Part shown: piece by piece, positions 46,861-59,545 of the stretch | Position numbering within the stretch: the first letter of the stretch is position 1 | Layout: the number at the start of each line of letters is the position of its first letter | NCBI GenBank assembly: GCA_024734555.1 | Contig: JANPWX010000614.1 | Location: forward strand, 1 to 64,000 | Direction: 5' to 3' | From: Trochalopteron elliotii | Taxonomy: Eukaryota; Chordata; Aves; Passeriformes; Leiothrichidae | DNA: 64,000 bases | Program-made: the position numbers and the translations under genes | Notes under the pieces: model-generated | Told to the model about the DNA's origin: nothing | The model's input: the letters and a program-made list of their open reading frames with translations, nothing else | Database searches by the model: none

Positions 46861-48309
46861 CCTCATCTCTTCTGCCATGGGCAGGCGTGGGCCAGAGCAG
46901 CAACCCCAGAGGTGCAGTCAACTCATCTTCTACTCTTGGCCTGGCTATGCCTCAGTTTCCCCAACCTTAAAATCATCCTGTGCATCAGTCACAGGCAGTG
47001 GCAAGACCCATCCCGAGGTTGCTGGGATGGGCAAAAGTTGTCTGTGGGGTTGAGAGTTGCAGGACTTTGCTGTACCAGCCCTGGACCTCACTCAGGGCCA
47101 TGCCCAAGGGAGCTCCTGCTCTTCCATGTTATGGGAAGGAAAGCCCTCTGTCACCAGTGATCACCCTTCCAGGTCTTCTCCACCTGCACACTGGGTGCCA
47201 TCAAGGTGAGCAGAGCCCGCAGGGGTCAGAGCAGGTCAGACTAGGAGCAGAAGGAAAAAAGCCAGGGATGGTCCTGCTGAAAAGGGATAGTGCAAGAGGG
47301 TAAAGCCAAAGTGGTGTTTAGGGACAAGGGGTCCCTCATGTTGGCATCTGCCACTTCCTGGTTCCCCACAGGGCTGCCACCACCCTGGCCACCTGCCCCA
47401 CCTTGTCTGCCCCAAGGGCTGCTCAGTGCAGTCCTTGAGAGGGACACATCTGAGTGGTCTCTGTTCCCTTTAAGGGACAGCATGGCACAAAATGCCACCT
47501 GGATCACAGCACTGCTTGGAAACTCCACCAGTGTGTAATACAATATCTGGCAGGGGCGTCTACAGCTTTATCTGCAACAGATCAGGTTGGAGCAAAACCT
47601 TCTGAGACAACATCTGGAAATGGTTTAACCCTCACCAAGTTTTGCATGAAATACCAATTTTCCACCCCTTTCATTTAGTTTATTGAAATTAGGAGGGAAA
47701 ACTCCCCCTCCTCCCCTTCTCCTGCTCCCCCCATCCCTGGGTTCTCCTCTGGGTTCAAGCTTCTCACAGCTCTTCTGGAAAAGCAGAGGACCTCATGGAG
47801 CTGCATGTCCAGCCAGGAGCACGTCCCCATGCTGTGCCAGGCAGTGGGGCTGTGCCAGCACAGCATCATCGGAGGGGACTGAGAGGAAGACCATTGTGCC
47901 AGGCCACAGGCAGGGTCCAGGCAGGATGCAGGCAGCAACAGGAGCAGAATGGTGTGGAGGAAGCCCATGGTGGCCAGAAATGAGGTCGTTGGAGCAGGGG
48001 TGAGTGCAGCATCCCAAAGCAATAACCTGAGGGAAGGACACAACTCATCACATGGGAGCTGGGCAGGAGCAGCCAGTGCAGAGCAGCCAGTAGCACCACG
48101 AGGGGCTATGCCAAGCTGTTACCAGTGTGGAGGTTTCAGAGGAGGGATGTTTTAACCAAATCTGTTGTTTTCACCCCAGACTCCATCGTGATGAGCCAAA
48201 GGGCCTCGCTGCAGAGCAGGGACACGTGAGTTGCTAAAGAACCATCACACACAGTGGAAAATCAGCCAAACTTTGAACTCAGCTTCAAACTGCTCCAGCA
48301 GCTGCTAGG
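46861..48309. other. Gene-free DNA
   Basis: Nothing recognisable apart from a short pyrimidine-rich tract at 47.70-47.76 kb. Confidence 0.45.
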
Positions 48310-48451
48310 TTCCACAGCCTATCCCAGAAATTTTGCTTTATCACTGGAGGCAGAGGGACAGAAAGGGACAGCTTTAGGAAGGGCAGTGTCAGCTTTGCCA
48401 CAGGCTCTGCCTGCCAGGAGCTGCCAGCCAGGTCGCGAGGGGTCCGGAGGT
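48310..48451 (-). repeat. Two-copy dispersed repeat, copy A (about 142 bp, unknown family)
   Basis: Shares roughly 90% identity, with no indel, with 52118-52259 (I count about 13 mismatches). Shared words include ACAGCTTTAGGAAGGGCAG, TTTGCCACAGGCTCTGCCTG and CCAGGAGCTGCCAGCCAGGT. It does not resemble CR1 or the LTR. Orientation is arbitrary; it is marked minus because that strand is open in both copies. Confidence 0.85.
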
Positions 48452-50982
48452 GCCAGCTCATACATGTGCCCACGCTGACAGGATCTGAGCAGGTGTTTCC
48501 AGGATGGAGCTGGCACGTCGGCTTTGGGGACAGATTTCCATGTGTTTGCCCATGCAAGGTGGGGACTGTAGAGGGACTGTGTAACTCCTGGCACAGGATA
48601 GCTGCAGTGTGTTGTCGCAGGGGAGAGCTGGCAGGGGACAGGGAACTGGCTCTCTTCCCACTGTGGGGACAAGGGGCAGGGAACATGCCAGGCCCCTGGC
48701 CAGGAGGCATGTACTGAAAAACCAGGAGCTGCACTGCCTCGGAAAGAGACTTGGGTACTAAAATAACTTCCAGGCTGGAAGCACATCCCAGACCTCGCCT
48801 GGCAGGAGGCAATGAAGGCAGATGTCCAGCTGCCTGCAACTCTCTGGCACAGATCCCTCATGCCATGGGGACAGTCCTTGCAAACTCTGTCTTGGACATC
48901 TGAAGAGCACAGAGAGTGTCTGGCCGTGGCACGAACCCAGGTTGTCTTACACAGCCTGGACATCCCCCTCTGGGAGTGGGATGGGGGATTATGAGGCTGC
49001 TTGTCCCCTCACTGGGTCCTGGGGTGGAAGTGGACAGCACAGCACAGCTCTGTGGCAAGGTCTGTGCTGGTTGTCCCTTGCTGCACAGCTCCACCCCAGC
49101 TGTTCCCATGGGACTACAGCATGGATGGGACCATGCAATGCCACTTTGCAATGCCATTACAATGCTGCTGCCAAGGCAGAACACCACTTCCTGCCACTCC
49201 TGCTCTTGCAAAAGGAGGATGGAGGAAGAGGGGCCCAGTGTGCACATCATAAGGGTGCAGTGAGTGGGAAGGGAGGGGCTTTAGCTCCCTCATGACCCAG
49301 AGATCTGCTGCAGGAGGCATAGGGGAGTCCTCTCCTGTACCTTGGTGGGGGCTTTAGGGCTGCTCCTCTCCAGCACAGCCCCCAAGCCCTCCTCCCCACC
49401 CTCATGCCTCACTGTCCCCCATGAGGGGCTGGAAGGGCGTTTGATTTTTGCTGGCATTGGTCCATGCAGATCCCAGCTGCCAAGCAGGGAGTGGGGGCGA
49501 GGTGAAGCCAAAAGCTGTACAGTCAGGCGTGTGAAGCTCAAGGCTTAGCTGTCCTTGATCCTGTCCTTCCCCTCCTGCCCCTGTCCCCAGAGGACTCTGC
49601 CTTCCCCCTGTGCCATGAGCAGGGCCAGAGTAGAGCAGTGGATGCCCCCACCTGCAGCAACCGCAGGCTCAGGAGCTGTACCAAAGCCCCTCTGCTCTGG
49701 AGACAAAGGGAGGGCTGCTGGAGGCTCCAGAAGCCTTCCCAAACACAGGCAGCCCCCAGAATGCTGCTGCCTCAAGATCCAGCTGTGTCCTCATCCAGAT
49801 CCAACCCTGCAAGGGGTGGGCACAGGCTGGGGCTGGGCCTTGGTTCAGGACATCACCCCTAGGGATGAGATCCCAGTGCCCATCCTGGGCTCTGTGCTGG
49901 GTGCTGTAACCACAGGACATATCCCTCACTGCTGCAGCTGTCAGTGGGATGGCACCCAATTCCTACTTGTGAGGTGGGGAAGCAGAACCTTTAGGGACAC
50001 CAGGGAAACCCATGTCCCAGCTGGGGGGGGCAGGGAGGGACAGGCTGTAAGAAGAGCCAAATCCCCCACACAGCTGGATTTCAGCTTCCCGCAGTGGATC
50101 TCAAGTGTCCTGCCTGCACATCACAGCTGGGGAAACTGAGGCTTGGCAGGGGGGAACCTGTCCCAGCCTGGCCTCAGCAAGGTGCCACCAGCCTCCCCTT
50201 GGGTATCTGGGGATCTGGGGGTGTCCATCCCTGTGGCATGCCAGCGTGGAAGTAGGATGTGACAGTTCTCTACACACAAACAACCCCTCTGGGGTTACTT
50301 CCATGCACTCAGTGATGGCTTCATTCCCCAGAGCCAGAGCCAGCAAATACATCCATGGCAAACAGCCTCTCTCCTCCATCCCTGACTCCTCCATCCTGCA
50401 AACCCCTGGGACACCCAAAGCCTCCTCCTTGCAGAGAGTTGCACCTATTTAATTAGAGGTGTGAAATGATCTCATTAAACCCGTGCTGGGCTCTTAGTCC
50501 AAACTGCTCCCACTGCACATGAATGGCTTGATTCCATTCTGCTTCATCCTTTTCTTTTTCATTTTTTCCTTTCTTTTTTTGGCTTGGTTTCCAAAACACT
50601 CAAAGTTTCTGCACTCATGGTATGTGTGGGTATGTCTCTGTGTCCAGCTCTGTAACTGTTGAAGCCAACAGCCAATTTCAACTGGAGTCAGTGGAGGGAT
50701 GGAGAGTTCAGAGTTACTCCATGCCCATGCATTCTCTAGGAAGGATGGGAAATGCAGCATCCTCAGCCCTGTTTTCACTAGACATAGCAGGAGTCAGAGC
50801 CAGACAGAGCAGGAGCTTTTGAGATACAAATCCCAAAGCCAGGGCTCACCCCCATTAAACCTAAGAATAATTTGCTCTTTCCTACTGGAAATTTTTCCCT
50901 GATGCTGCCTAGGCTGATTCACTGCAGGAGTCATTTTAACTGAAACATCAGTTTTAAAACACTCTTCCCATCTAATAATCAC
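48452..50982. other. Gene-free DNA
   Basis: No exon or repeat recognised. A T-rich tract lies at about 50.54-50.58 kb. Confidence 0.45.
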
Positions 50983-51212
50983 AGAATCTCCTGAGTGGGA
51001 AGGGATCCATCAGGATCATCCAGTCCAACTCTTGGTCCTGCACAGACACCCCAACAATCCCACCCTCTGCACCCCTGGCAGTGCTGTCCAAACACTCCTG
51101 GAGCTCTGGCAGCCTCGGGGCCGTGCCCATTCCTTGGGGAGCCTGGGCGGTGCCCAGCACCCTCTGGGGGAAGAACCTTCTCCTAATATACAACCTAAAC
51201 CTCCCCTGACAC
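50983..51212 (-). repeat. CR1 LINE 3' end, minus orientation
   Basis: AATCACAGAATCTCCTGAGT, TCATCCAGTCCAACTCTTGG, ACACCCCAACAATCCCACCC, CTGGAGCTCTGGCAGCCTCG, GAAGAACCTTCTCCTAATAT and a CAACCTAAACCTCCCCTGAC end. It is a near-complementary relative of the copy at 19.5 kb. Confidence 0.92.
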
Positions 51213-51699
51213 AGTTCCAATAAGATAACTGAGGAAGAGGAAAGGAAGAGCTGAGCAGTGTGAAACTTGTCCAGGGCACTGCCCTGGAGCTGTGTCAAGG
51301 CATACAGCTCTCCCCATCTTACCCAGGTAGGATTAATCCCTACAGATTAATATTAAATTTTGCCAATAAACCAGCTGTGGGGGTGCTTTCTAGACCTGTC
51401 AGACAGAGGGATGGCATTGCACGGGGATGAAGGCAACTGGACCACAGCTGGAAAGGCTGTGTGCCCCCCTGCACTGCCACAGTGGGACCAGGCTGGGGCT
51501 GGCACGACCGACTGGCAGCAGAGGTGCCTTGGAGTCCTGGAGGTGCTGACCCATCCCAGTCCTTCCCCTTCTGCCACTGCCCTCCAGTGCAGTCCCTTCA
51601 CACCCTCCTCGCTCCCGCTCCCTGCTCAGGCCCTCGCTCCCCCCTTTCTTGGCCGAGTGTTTGCCGGCACAGGTGCACTCTGGTCCCCCCCACCACTGC

Positions 51700-51920
51700 C
51701 CTTTTTTTAATTAGACGATAAAGAAAGCGTCCTTTTGAAGCAGGTAGGGGATTCCTCGCATCCCTGGCATTGCTGGGCTGCCTGGCTGTAACCCTATTCC
51801 AGTTAAAAGCTTTCTGCACCCATCCACAGCCCCACACCTGCAGCCAGATCCTCGCGGGCTGCCCCCTCGGCCACTCGTGCAATTACCCGACGTGATGATT
51901 AACTGAGCGAGCACAGGAGG
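51700..51920. promoter_or_regulatory. Candidate regulatory block
   Basis: Bounded by TTTTTTTAATTAGACGATAA on the left and GCAATTACCCGACGTGATG then ATTAACTGAGCGAGC on the right, with CpGs retained throughout. Homeodomain cores and a CRE-like GACGTGA are visible. Confidence 0.3.
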
Positions 51921-52117
51921 GACGAGGACGTCCCCCTGCCAGCTGTCTCTGACTTCACTCCTGCTGGGGGCAGGTGGGTTCCCCACTCTGGGCAGCCCAG
52001 CATCCAGTGCTGCCTCCGGAGAGATCTGCTGATGGTGGGTGCTGGGGGGACCTGGGACTCAGAGTAATTGTCCCCTCCTTGTGCCCATCTCAGTAACTGG
52101 GTGCTGTGGCCATAGGC

Positions 52118-52259
52118 TCCATAGCCTATCCCAGAACCTTTCCTTTATCACTCGAGGCAGAGGAACAGAAAGGGACAGCTTTAGGAAGGGCAGCATCATC
52201 TTTGCCACAGGCTCTGCCTGCCAGGAGCTGCCAGCCAGGTCAGGAGGGGTCCGGAAGGG
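52118..52259 (-). repeat. Two-copy dispersed repeat, copy B (about 142 bp, unknown family)
   Basis: Direct-orientation counterpart of 48310-48451, 3.8 kb away, with ungapped alignment. Outside the aligned block the flanks differ, apart from a few bases (TAGGTTCCA versus TAGGCTCCA) on the left. Confidence 0.85.
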
Positions 52260-52559
52260 CTGAAGCCTTGGCACAGAGCCCAAAATTGGGCTGGTATCTC
52301 TGCTCTTCCCAGCCTGGTGGGTGACTAGGGGAGAGAAAACCAAGCAATGGGGCTTGGAGTCCTCTTCTGGGCAGGGTCTCTGCTCCCTGGCCTCAGGCAG
52401 CCTGGAGCCCTCAGGCAGACGGAGCAGATCCTCTTGCACCCAGGGCAGTCATTCCCAATGCCCGTTCTCCCCGAAACGCCGTGAATGACCTCCGGTAGCC
52501 CAGCGCCATGTCCCCCAGCAGGTTCCCCCCTCACTGTGTGTCCCCACAGGCCCAGGGCG

Positions 52560-53040
52560 TGCCGAGACCGCCTGTCAGCGCCACACGGCTCCCATGTGCT
52601 GCCCGTTATATTGCGGAACCAGTAAAATTCACTCCGGCATGTGCCTGTGTGGTCTGCAGCAGTGCCCCAGCCAGAGATAACCCAAGCGGAGGGAGCCCCA
52701 GGCTGCGCTTTAAATCTTCTCGTCCTCTGCCAGGCAGCCCCGAGTGCCCGACCCCCTGTCCCACGGCCAGCCCCTCCGCTCTGCTCCGCCGAGGTGCCCG
52801 CGGAGCCCCGCAGCCACCCCGGCGGGGACAACCAGCGCACCGCAGCGGTGACGGCATTCAGAGCCCACTGTAAATCAATTGCTGCGCCCTGGCAGCTCTA
52901 TTTCCACGCTCCCATGTTATTCTTTCACTCAGTCATGGGGAGAATGACTCTGTTTTCCTTCAGCAGTTTTGGTTCTTTTTCCTCTTTTCTTTCTTTCTTC
53001 CTTTCTTTCTCAGGGCGAAGGATGGGGTCAGAGTGAATAT
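52560..53040. promoter_or_regulatory. Small CpG-rich patch followed by an AT-rich candidate element
   Basis: 52.73-52.86 kb is dense in CpG (CTCCGCCGAGGTGCCCGCGG). It is followed by GTAAATCAATTGCTGCG, CATGTTATTCTTTCACTC and a CTTT-rich tract (52.98-53.01 kb). The juxtaposition resembles the element at 45.4 kb. No coding frame. Confidence 0.28.
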
Positions 53041-53157
53041 TCATTTCCACGGTTCCAGCTCATTGAGAACAATAAGGGCAGTAAACAGAGGGCAGCATTG
53101 CTCAGGAATGTAAAGCATTTGCCTGCGGTTTAAAATTACTAATTTTTTTACAGGCAA

Positions 53158-53180
53158 GATTTTTTTTTTTTTCTTTTTGA
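53158..53180. repeat. Poly-T tract
   Basis: A run of about 14 T residues, one C and more T. Simple sequence, with no retrogene body recognised beside it. Confidence 0.6.
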
Positions 53181-56100
53181 GACCTTTAAGAACAGGCCAA
53201 ATTCTGCTTCCCCACATTGCCTTCTCCCCAGGATCTCCAAAATCTTCCCCCTCACCTGGTTTGTTGCAAATTGGCATTAAGTGTGAGAGGTGATGGAAGG
53301 CTGTGTGAGCCGGGGGTCCCGGGGCAGCCTGGCCCTGGAGCAGGAGTGGAGGGGAGAGACACAAAGTCACCATTTGAAGCCACAGAAGTCCCACCTGGTG
53401 CCTGAAGATTTTGGGAATGGACACCAAACAGAAGTCCTGCTGCCTGTGCAGAAATGAAAATGAAATGTGTCTGGTGGGGAGAGGATGCCACCCTGGGCAT
53501 CACTGGTGGTGGTCTGGGCTGTGGGCAAGGGAAATTGCAGGATGTGCGTGCCCTTCCCAGGGTGCTGCAGGGCAAAGCCAGGCTGTGCCCACACAGGAAT
53601 CTCATGCTGCTCTGAGGGTTGCTGTGCCCATCAGGAGCAAGGGTGGGGGACATCAGGGCCACCAGCTGCTGGAAAGGAGTGGGGATGCCCCAAGGTGCCC
53701 CAGGACAGCCACAGTCAGCCGCTCCTCTACCTGGTACCATGCACTTTTCCAGTCAGCTGGGACGATTTCTACCTCCAGCAGTGGAGCAGGCACTGAGAAG
53801 AGCTGTGCTCCACCACTGCCCCCAGTCCAGAACTGCTCCCCACCATTCCCAGTGCCATTCCATCCCTTTTCCCTCACCACCATACAGTCCTATAGCTGCT
53901 CCTCTTGCAACAGGAGCTGGTCTGGGAAGAACAAAGGGAAGGGATGTTTCCACTTCCCAACCTCAGGGGGATCATTGCACCTGAGAGGACACGTTTAGAG
54001 CTGCACAGCTGCCCAGAGCCACAGCTGGCACCCAGAGCCATAGGACCTGGCCTGAGGGCACCTGCAGTGTGTGATGCAAAGGCACGTGTGCTCCTGCTCA
54101 GCTGCACCAGTCCCCACGTCTCAGTCAAGTCCTCCTCTCAGAGGGGGCAGAAGGACCAGGAGAGTCAGCTGAGGACATTTGGGCTCACAGCTTCACTTCC
54201 GAACGAAACAGAGGAGGGAAACGTTTTATTGAGAGCAATTGCTTTCATAGCCCAGCCCCAGCAGACACCCAAGCATCCTGTGTCAGCCTGATTAGCTCCA
54301 GATCCACACACGCTGGGTGTGTGGGGATGGCTGCCTCCCACTCCCGCAGCCCCCAAAGACATTCAGGCTCCACTCACAGGGAGCAGCTGCGGTTCCCCCC
54401 ATCTGGATCCTCTTTGCAGATCCAGCTCCCAAACATTTTGCTGCTCACTCAGAGACTGAATGGAAACATTTGGGTGTTTTCTCTTTGCTTGCCTTTTCCT
54501 CTTTGTGGCCACAAAACCCCCTCTGTGCCTTCTGCTGTGGCATCTGGGCTCACCCTGGGCTTCTCTACCCTGTGGGACATTAGGCAAAGGCCAGGGCAGG
54601 TCCTAAACTGGACCCCACAACAGGATCAGCCCAGGCTAAGGGATGTATATGGAGTCCCCTGGCTGATGCAGTTTGCTTCCACAGGCCTTTTACAAGAGCT
54701 GAACAACTTGAAGAGTCACAAAGCATGAAGGATTATAGCAAAAGGTCCATAAATCAAGTAAAAAGACATGGACATAAAGCTGGGAAGACATTTGCCTTTT
54801 ATTGTCCCTTCGGACAGGCTTAGCATTTAAAGGCTTTTATCTCCTTCTTGTGGCTTTTCAGTTGGGCTGCAAGCCAATAGGTACCTCTTGTCCTTATTCT
54901 GCATTAAATTATATCATGGGGACAGGAGCCTGGGGTGCAGATTTCCAGGACAATGAAGACAATGCATCCGTGCCTGCTGCCAGGAAGACTCACCTTGCCT
55001 GGGCCCTCCTCCCAGTGGTTGTGGCAGCTCTCCTGCCCTGACAGCCTCAGCCTGTTGTCCGGCCTCACCTGGTGGGAGGAACTGCTCTATCCACAACTTA
55101 GGTGATGCTTTGGAACCAGCCAAAGGGACTGCAACCTGTCTGGAATTAGTCTGGATCAGACCCACTATACCCACTAAAAGCCTGGATTGCAGTGCTTGGA
55201 TGATGGAGAGAAGTCCCAAAATCTCAAGGGCTTGTGCAAACAGTTGGGGAAATCCCATCTTTCTTCCCAACAGACAGTGCATCCTTCCTGCTCCCACTCC
55301 CAACAGAGACCCCAAACCTGCAGTGAGCCAGCGGCCCTCAGCTGATGGGTTGGGAGCTGCAAATACCCCCAGGACTCCTAATCACAGGGTATGGTCAGGA
55401 GGGGGCAAGCTGCCAGAGTGAAGGAGTGGACTTATTGCAGGAGAATCCCAGGGAAAACGCTGCCTTGGCCAAAACACCCCCACAAACCAGCCAAGAGGCA
55501 GGAGCTTGTGGTGAGCTCGCAGCAGAGGGGAGGGCTGTGATGGAGAGGGTGCACAGCCTCCTCAGCCTGGCAAGCAGACCCCTCAGCAGGGTGACTGGCC
55601 TGGCTGTGGTGACCCACAGTTTCAGGACAGGCTGTTCGTGCTACAGAGCTGGGTTTGCTTAGTAACAGGCTTTCAATTGAATGTGCTTTTAGCAGGGTTC
55701 CCTGCTGACACCAGACATTGGCTGTGCGATGAAAAACCTCTGCTCCCCCAGGCCAGCACCCCATGACTTCCTTCTCCAGACCTTCCCCTGGAAAAGTTAC
55801 TGTCTCCCATAGAAGTTCCTGGGGAGTATCAGGGCACAGGAAGAGTAAAAGGTGGCCATTGGACCCCCATCTCACCCATCCCTGCAAGAGCTCTCCCAAA
55901 ACACGGTCATGGTCCCCAGAGGATCCCAGCACTATGGATGTGGTCACAAGTGGGATGTATAGCCACGAGTCACTGTGCCAGGAGCTCTGGGGGCTTGCTG
56001 GGCTGTGTCCCAGCAGATGCCTGCTCCTGTGTTCCCTGGGGCCAGGCTAGGTGGGGAATGGACAAGGATATCTGCATCTGCTACCAGCTGCTCCCCCAAG

Positions 56101-56800
56101 AGCTACACGTGCCTGCACCCTGCTGCCCTCTGCTTCCCCAGCTCTCCATCACCTGGGGTCTCTCCCTTCACACCTGAGAGCCGTGAGAATAGGCCCTTGG
56201 TGGACCAAGCCTCCTTCTTCTGCAGAACTCACATCTCCCAGGGGCCAAGGGGACCAAAACATGTGGCCAGCACCTCTGTCCCTGCTGTGTTCAGCCTCCT
56301 TTCCCAGTCCCAGGGCTTGGCAGTAAGTGGACACCCTGGTTTTCCTCCACCATGGATCTTCAACTTCTGCTGAAACCCAAAGGAACTGGGTTTCAGTTCC
56401 AACTGGGGCTGCAAGACACAGGATTTTTTCTTCCCAAATCTTGCCCTGCGCTTGTAGCAGCAGGTAGTATGTGGCAGGGGTGTAGGGATTGAGGCAGAGC
56501 TATGGGCAGTAGGTCAAGAGGGGAACTCCCAGTGGCTCCCAGCTGAGCTCCCAGTGCCCCCAGAGCAAGGACTACAAGGTCAAATGGAAGAATCAGCCTC
56601 AGTACCCTGTTCAAACCAAACATCTGGCTGGACATGAGCTGGAGGGACAGTCCTGGGCTCGCAAGGAGACGCTGTGCTGGGGACACAGAGAGAGGAGCAA
56701 AGGGAAAGGACATGGCACACAAAGGGTTAAAGGTGTCCTTCCCACCCAGCCTATGCTGTGTGCCAATACTCCCAGCCATGTGTTTGAAATCCTTTCTGCT
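53181..56800. other. Gene-free DNA
   Basis: No exon or repeat family recognised. An AT-rich patch near 54.72-54.92 kb (TCAAGTAAAAAGACATGG, GGCATTTAAAGG-like words) may be regulatory. Confidence 0.4.
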
Positions 56801-57020
56801 ATCTCCTGAAAATATTTACAGTACACGCAGATAAATTAGCTGTAGCGCTTATTACGTCTCCCTGGAAATATATACAGCAGTTAAAGATGTTTAAAAAAAA
56901 TAGTCAAAAGCCGTCTCTTTACTATATCTGGAAGATATTTCACAGTGCAGGGAATTTACAGGGCTGGGTGGTGGGGAAAGCGCATTTATTTTCACTCGAG
57001 TAGAGAAAGTTAAAGGACCC
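56800..57020. promoter_or_regulatory. Candidate regulatory block, AT-rich
   Basis: GAAAATATTTACAGTACACG, GATAAATTAGCTGTAGCGC, TTATTACGTCTCC, GAAATATATACAGCAG and CTATATCTGGAAGATATTTC lie within 200 bp. Retained CpGs and clustered TAAT/GATA-like cores set it apart from its surroundings. Confidence 0.35.
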
Positions 57021-58119
57021 TTCACTGGAGTTTATTTTCATCTCTGCTTGTGAGACAAGGAGCCAAGGTTGGCTGGGGAGCGAGCCAGCACAGCGAGGCG
57101 GGGGTGCAGGGCAGGTTGGGGTAGAGTGGGGATGGAGACCAGGAGCCTGGTGGCACCACGAGCTGCCTGACACACATGGATGAACACCAGCTGCTGCAGG
57201 GCATGATGCCTGCCAGAGCTTCAGCTGTGCCTCCAGAAAAAACAGGTGACACAGAGGTTGGGGACACCACTGCCAAGTACCCGTGGAGGTTCAGAGGATG
57301 GGCCACCTCTAATAGTCTGGGCTGCCTGGTCCAGGGTGGAAGATTCCCCTCCGACCAGGGGGACCTCAGCCACTCTCACTCCTCACAGACCTTCATCCAC
57401 AAAAGATGTACTTGTCCCCTTGCCCCAAACAGACATTTCTGAGGGCACTGAAATTGTCCAGAGCCCCCACGGGTGCCATCACAGAGCCATGTCCTCCACA
57501 GACACATCTCCTCTGCTAAACCAGTCTGAGAAGCTGCTCTCATTCTCAGTGCCAGCCCAAGTCAAGCAGCTCTGCCAGGACAAGGTGATGGGGCATCATC
57601 ACACCTGCTGGTTGGTTTGTGAGTTCTTGTCTGAAGGAGGAAAGTAATAACTGGAATCATCTCCATGCATAACTTTCTTAATACTTCCAGGTGAAAAACA
57701 AGGTGGTCTTTAAACACACAGCAGAGGCACCAGTGGTGACACTCACCCTATCTTCAGACCTCAAGGCTGATCCTCCTCAAATATAATTTCCAGAAACTCC
57801 CAGATCTTCACGCTGGGGTGAAAGAGCTATGGTAGAACATCACTCCTCCGTCAGCTCCTGTAGCTGATGTTGTCATGTCCAGTGACAGTTCATTGATTGA
57901 ATCCTTCTCCTCCTGTCTTTTCTGGCTTCTCCCTTGGCTGAGGTTTCTCATGGTGAAGACACCTGCCAGCTCAGAGTCAAAGACCAAGGCCCTCAAAAGC
58001 ACTGGTTGACTCACGGCCACTGACCCAACAAGAGATGACAATGTCTTCTGGGCCACTGGCACCGAGGTCTGCAATCAAGCTGCTGTCCCTGACGTAAAAG
58101 TCTTTAAGAAGCCATTTGC

Positions 58120-58300
58120 TAATTCCCCTGAGTCACTCGCTCCCTCTGGCTGTTTTGAAATTCATATCTAATGAGTAGCTTGGGTGAAGGAATTCTGCAA
58201 AGATGCAAACAATTCCTTTGCCAAAATAAATGGAGCCAGAGCTGGGCTTATAAACATATAAATCATTTCTAGTTTTTAGCTTGCAAACAATATACTTGTT
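58120..58300. promoter_or_regulatory. Candidate regulatory block, AT-rich
   Basis: GAAATTCATATCTAATGAG, GCAAAGATGCAAACAATTCC, CCAAAATAAATGGAGCC and TTATAAACATATAAATC. It includes an ATGCAAA octamer-like word and SOX/forkhead-like words. A second AT-rich stretch follows near 58.50-58.57 kb. Confidence 0.3.
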
Positions 58301-59329
58301 TCTTGGTACAGATTTGGGGGAGAGCAGGAGGAGCAGGGTGGGGAAGAAGCCAACTGAAGTTATCCCCCGAAGGCAGCCCAGGCCTTCCTCAGGGCATAGC
58401 ATGGGGCACCAGCCACCATCCAGAAAGCCTCCAGGAGAAAGGAGTTCCAGAAAATCTTCCAGAAAGTCTCCAGGAGGGAGGAAAATTGGGCTTTCCACCA
58501 GCTTTTTTGGTTATTTGCTCCTCAAACAATCATCTGCAGCAAATTACCTCAACCAATTTGTAATTTGCTCTCTAAGTGGGGGATGACATATCCTGGGCCA
58601 GGCAGGGAGGAGAAACATCCTTGGGGTTGCAGAACATTGCACAGGGGACAGGGTGATCACACTGCACAGGGCTGGCTAAATGTGCCTGCTCTTCTCTGCT
58701 TCACACAGGATTGTTACAAGACAGGAGAAAAATGGTGTAAATCACAGAAAACAGTCAGGCAGAGCACAGCCCTGGCATGGCCTGCAGAAGATGCAACTGA
58801 CCAGGCTGCAGCTCCCTCTGCCTTTCCTCTGACCCCCATGACACTGGCGGGGCCACAGGTGGCCCTTGGCTTTAGCACCCCCTGGCCCAGGAGCTGGGTG
58901 GTGGCAAACCTATGTGCTGTGATGGGAGCTGCTCCTATGGAAGAGGTTTCACTGAGCTCATGATAACCACATTTTTTCCCAAATAAAGTGTTATAGCGTG
59001 GTCAAATTTGAGCATATTCCAGGAACACAAGAGGAAGCTCAGCCTCTCTTCCCTCTCTACTTGCCAAATTGCTTCAAAGACAGAATTTTAAAATGAGAAC
59101 AAATCCTTTTTTTTTTCCCTTTCCCCCATTCTTGGAAAGAGCCATGGTCTCCAGCTGAAATTTTCCCCAAAAATTTAACTGGAGGCTGCAATCCACCCTG
59201 CACAAAATTGCCACCCACTCTGGGATGGTTTGGCAAAGCTGGCAGCAGCTGAAGGCAGGCTTTTTCAGCAGGAAGCACTGACATCCTTAAGAGTCAGCAG
59301 CACCTCCAGCTCCCTACCCCGAGCACATG

Positions 59330-59545
59330 GAGCCCGTCTGCGGCACACTCGCAGGGCAGTCACTTTATTTATAAGACACTGAGGATGTGCCTCGGTCTTC
59401 CAGGGGTTCTTTCCCCTGTTTTTTTCCCAAGCCTGCGGAAGCCAGGCAGATATCCAAAGCCGTTCCTCACTTTCACAGCAGATAAGCTAATTGTCGGATG
59501 TGCCCTTTGAGATAAGCAGAGCCGGGGTTTATGAGGGAACATGTG
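59330..59545. promoter_or_regulatory. Candidate regulatory block with paired GATA-like sites
   Basis: Two AGATAAGC words about 37 bp apart (CAGATAAGCTAATTG near 59480 and GAGATAAGCAGAG near 59510), with TTATTTATAAGAC on the left and retained CpGs. GATAAG is the core of GATA-factor sites, and the adjoining CTAATTG is a homeodomain core. Confidence 0.35.

Noticed and set aside
46170..46970. 266-codon open frame on the plus strand
   Set aside because: No recognisable domain, composition follows local GC, the opposite strand is open too, and there is no convincing splice context.
58281..58586. Arg/Ser-rich open frame resembling an RS domain
   Set aside because: Arises from a short AGAAA/CCAGGAG-type internal repetition near 58.43-58.49 kb. 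No conserved domain or exon borders.
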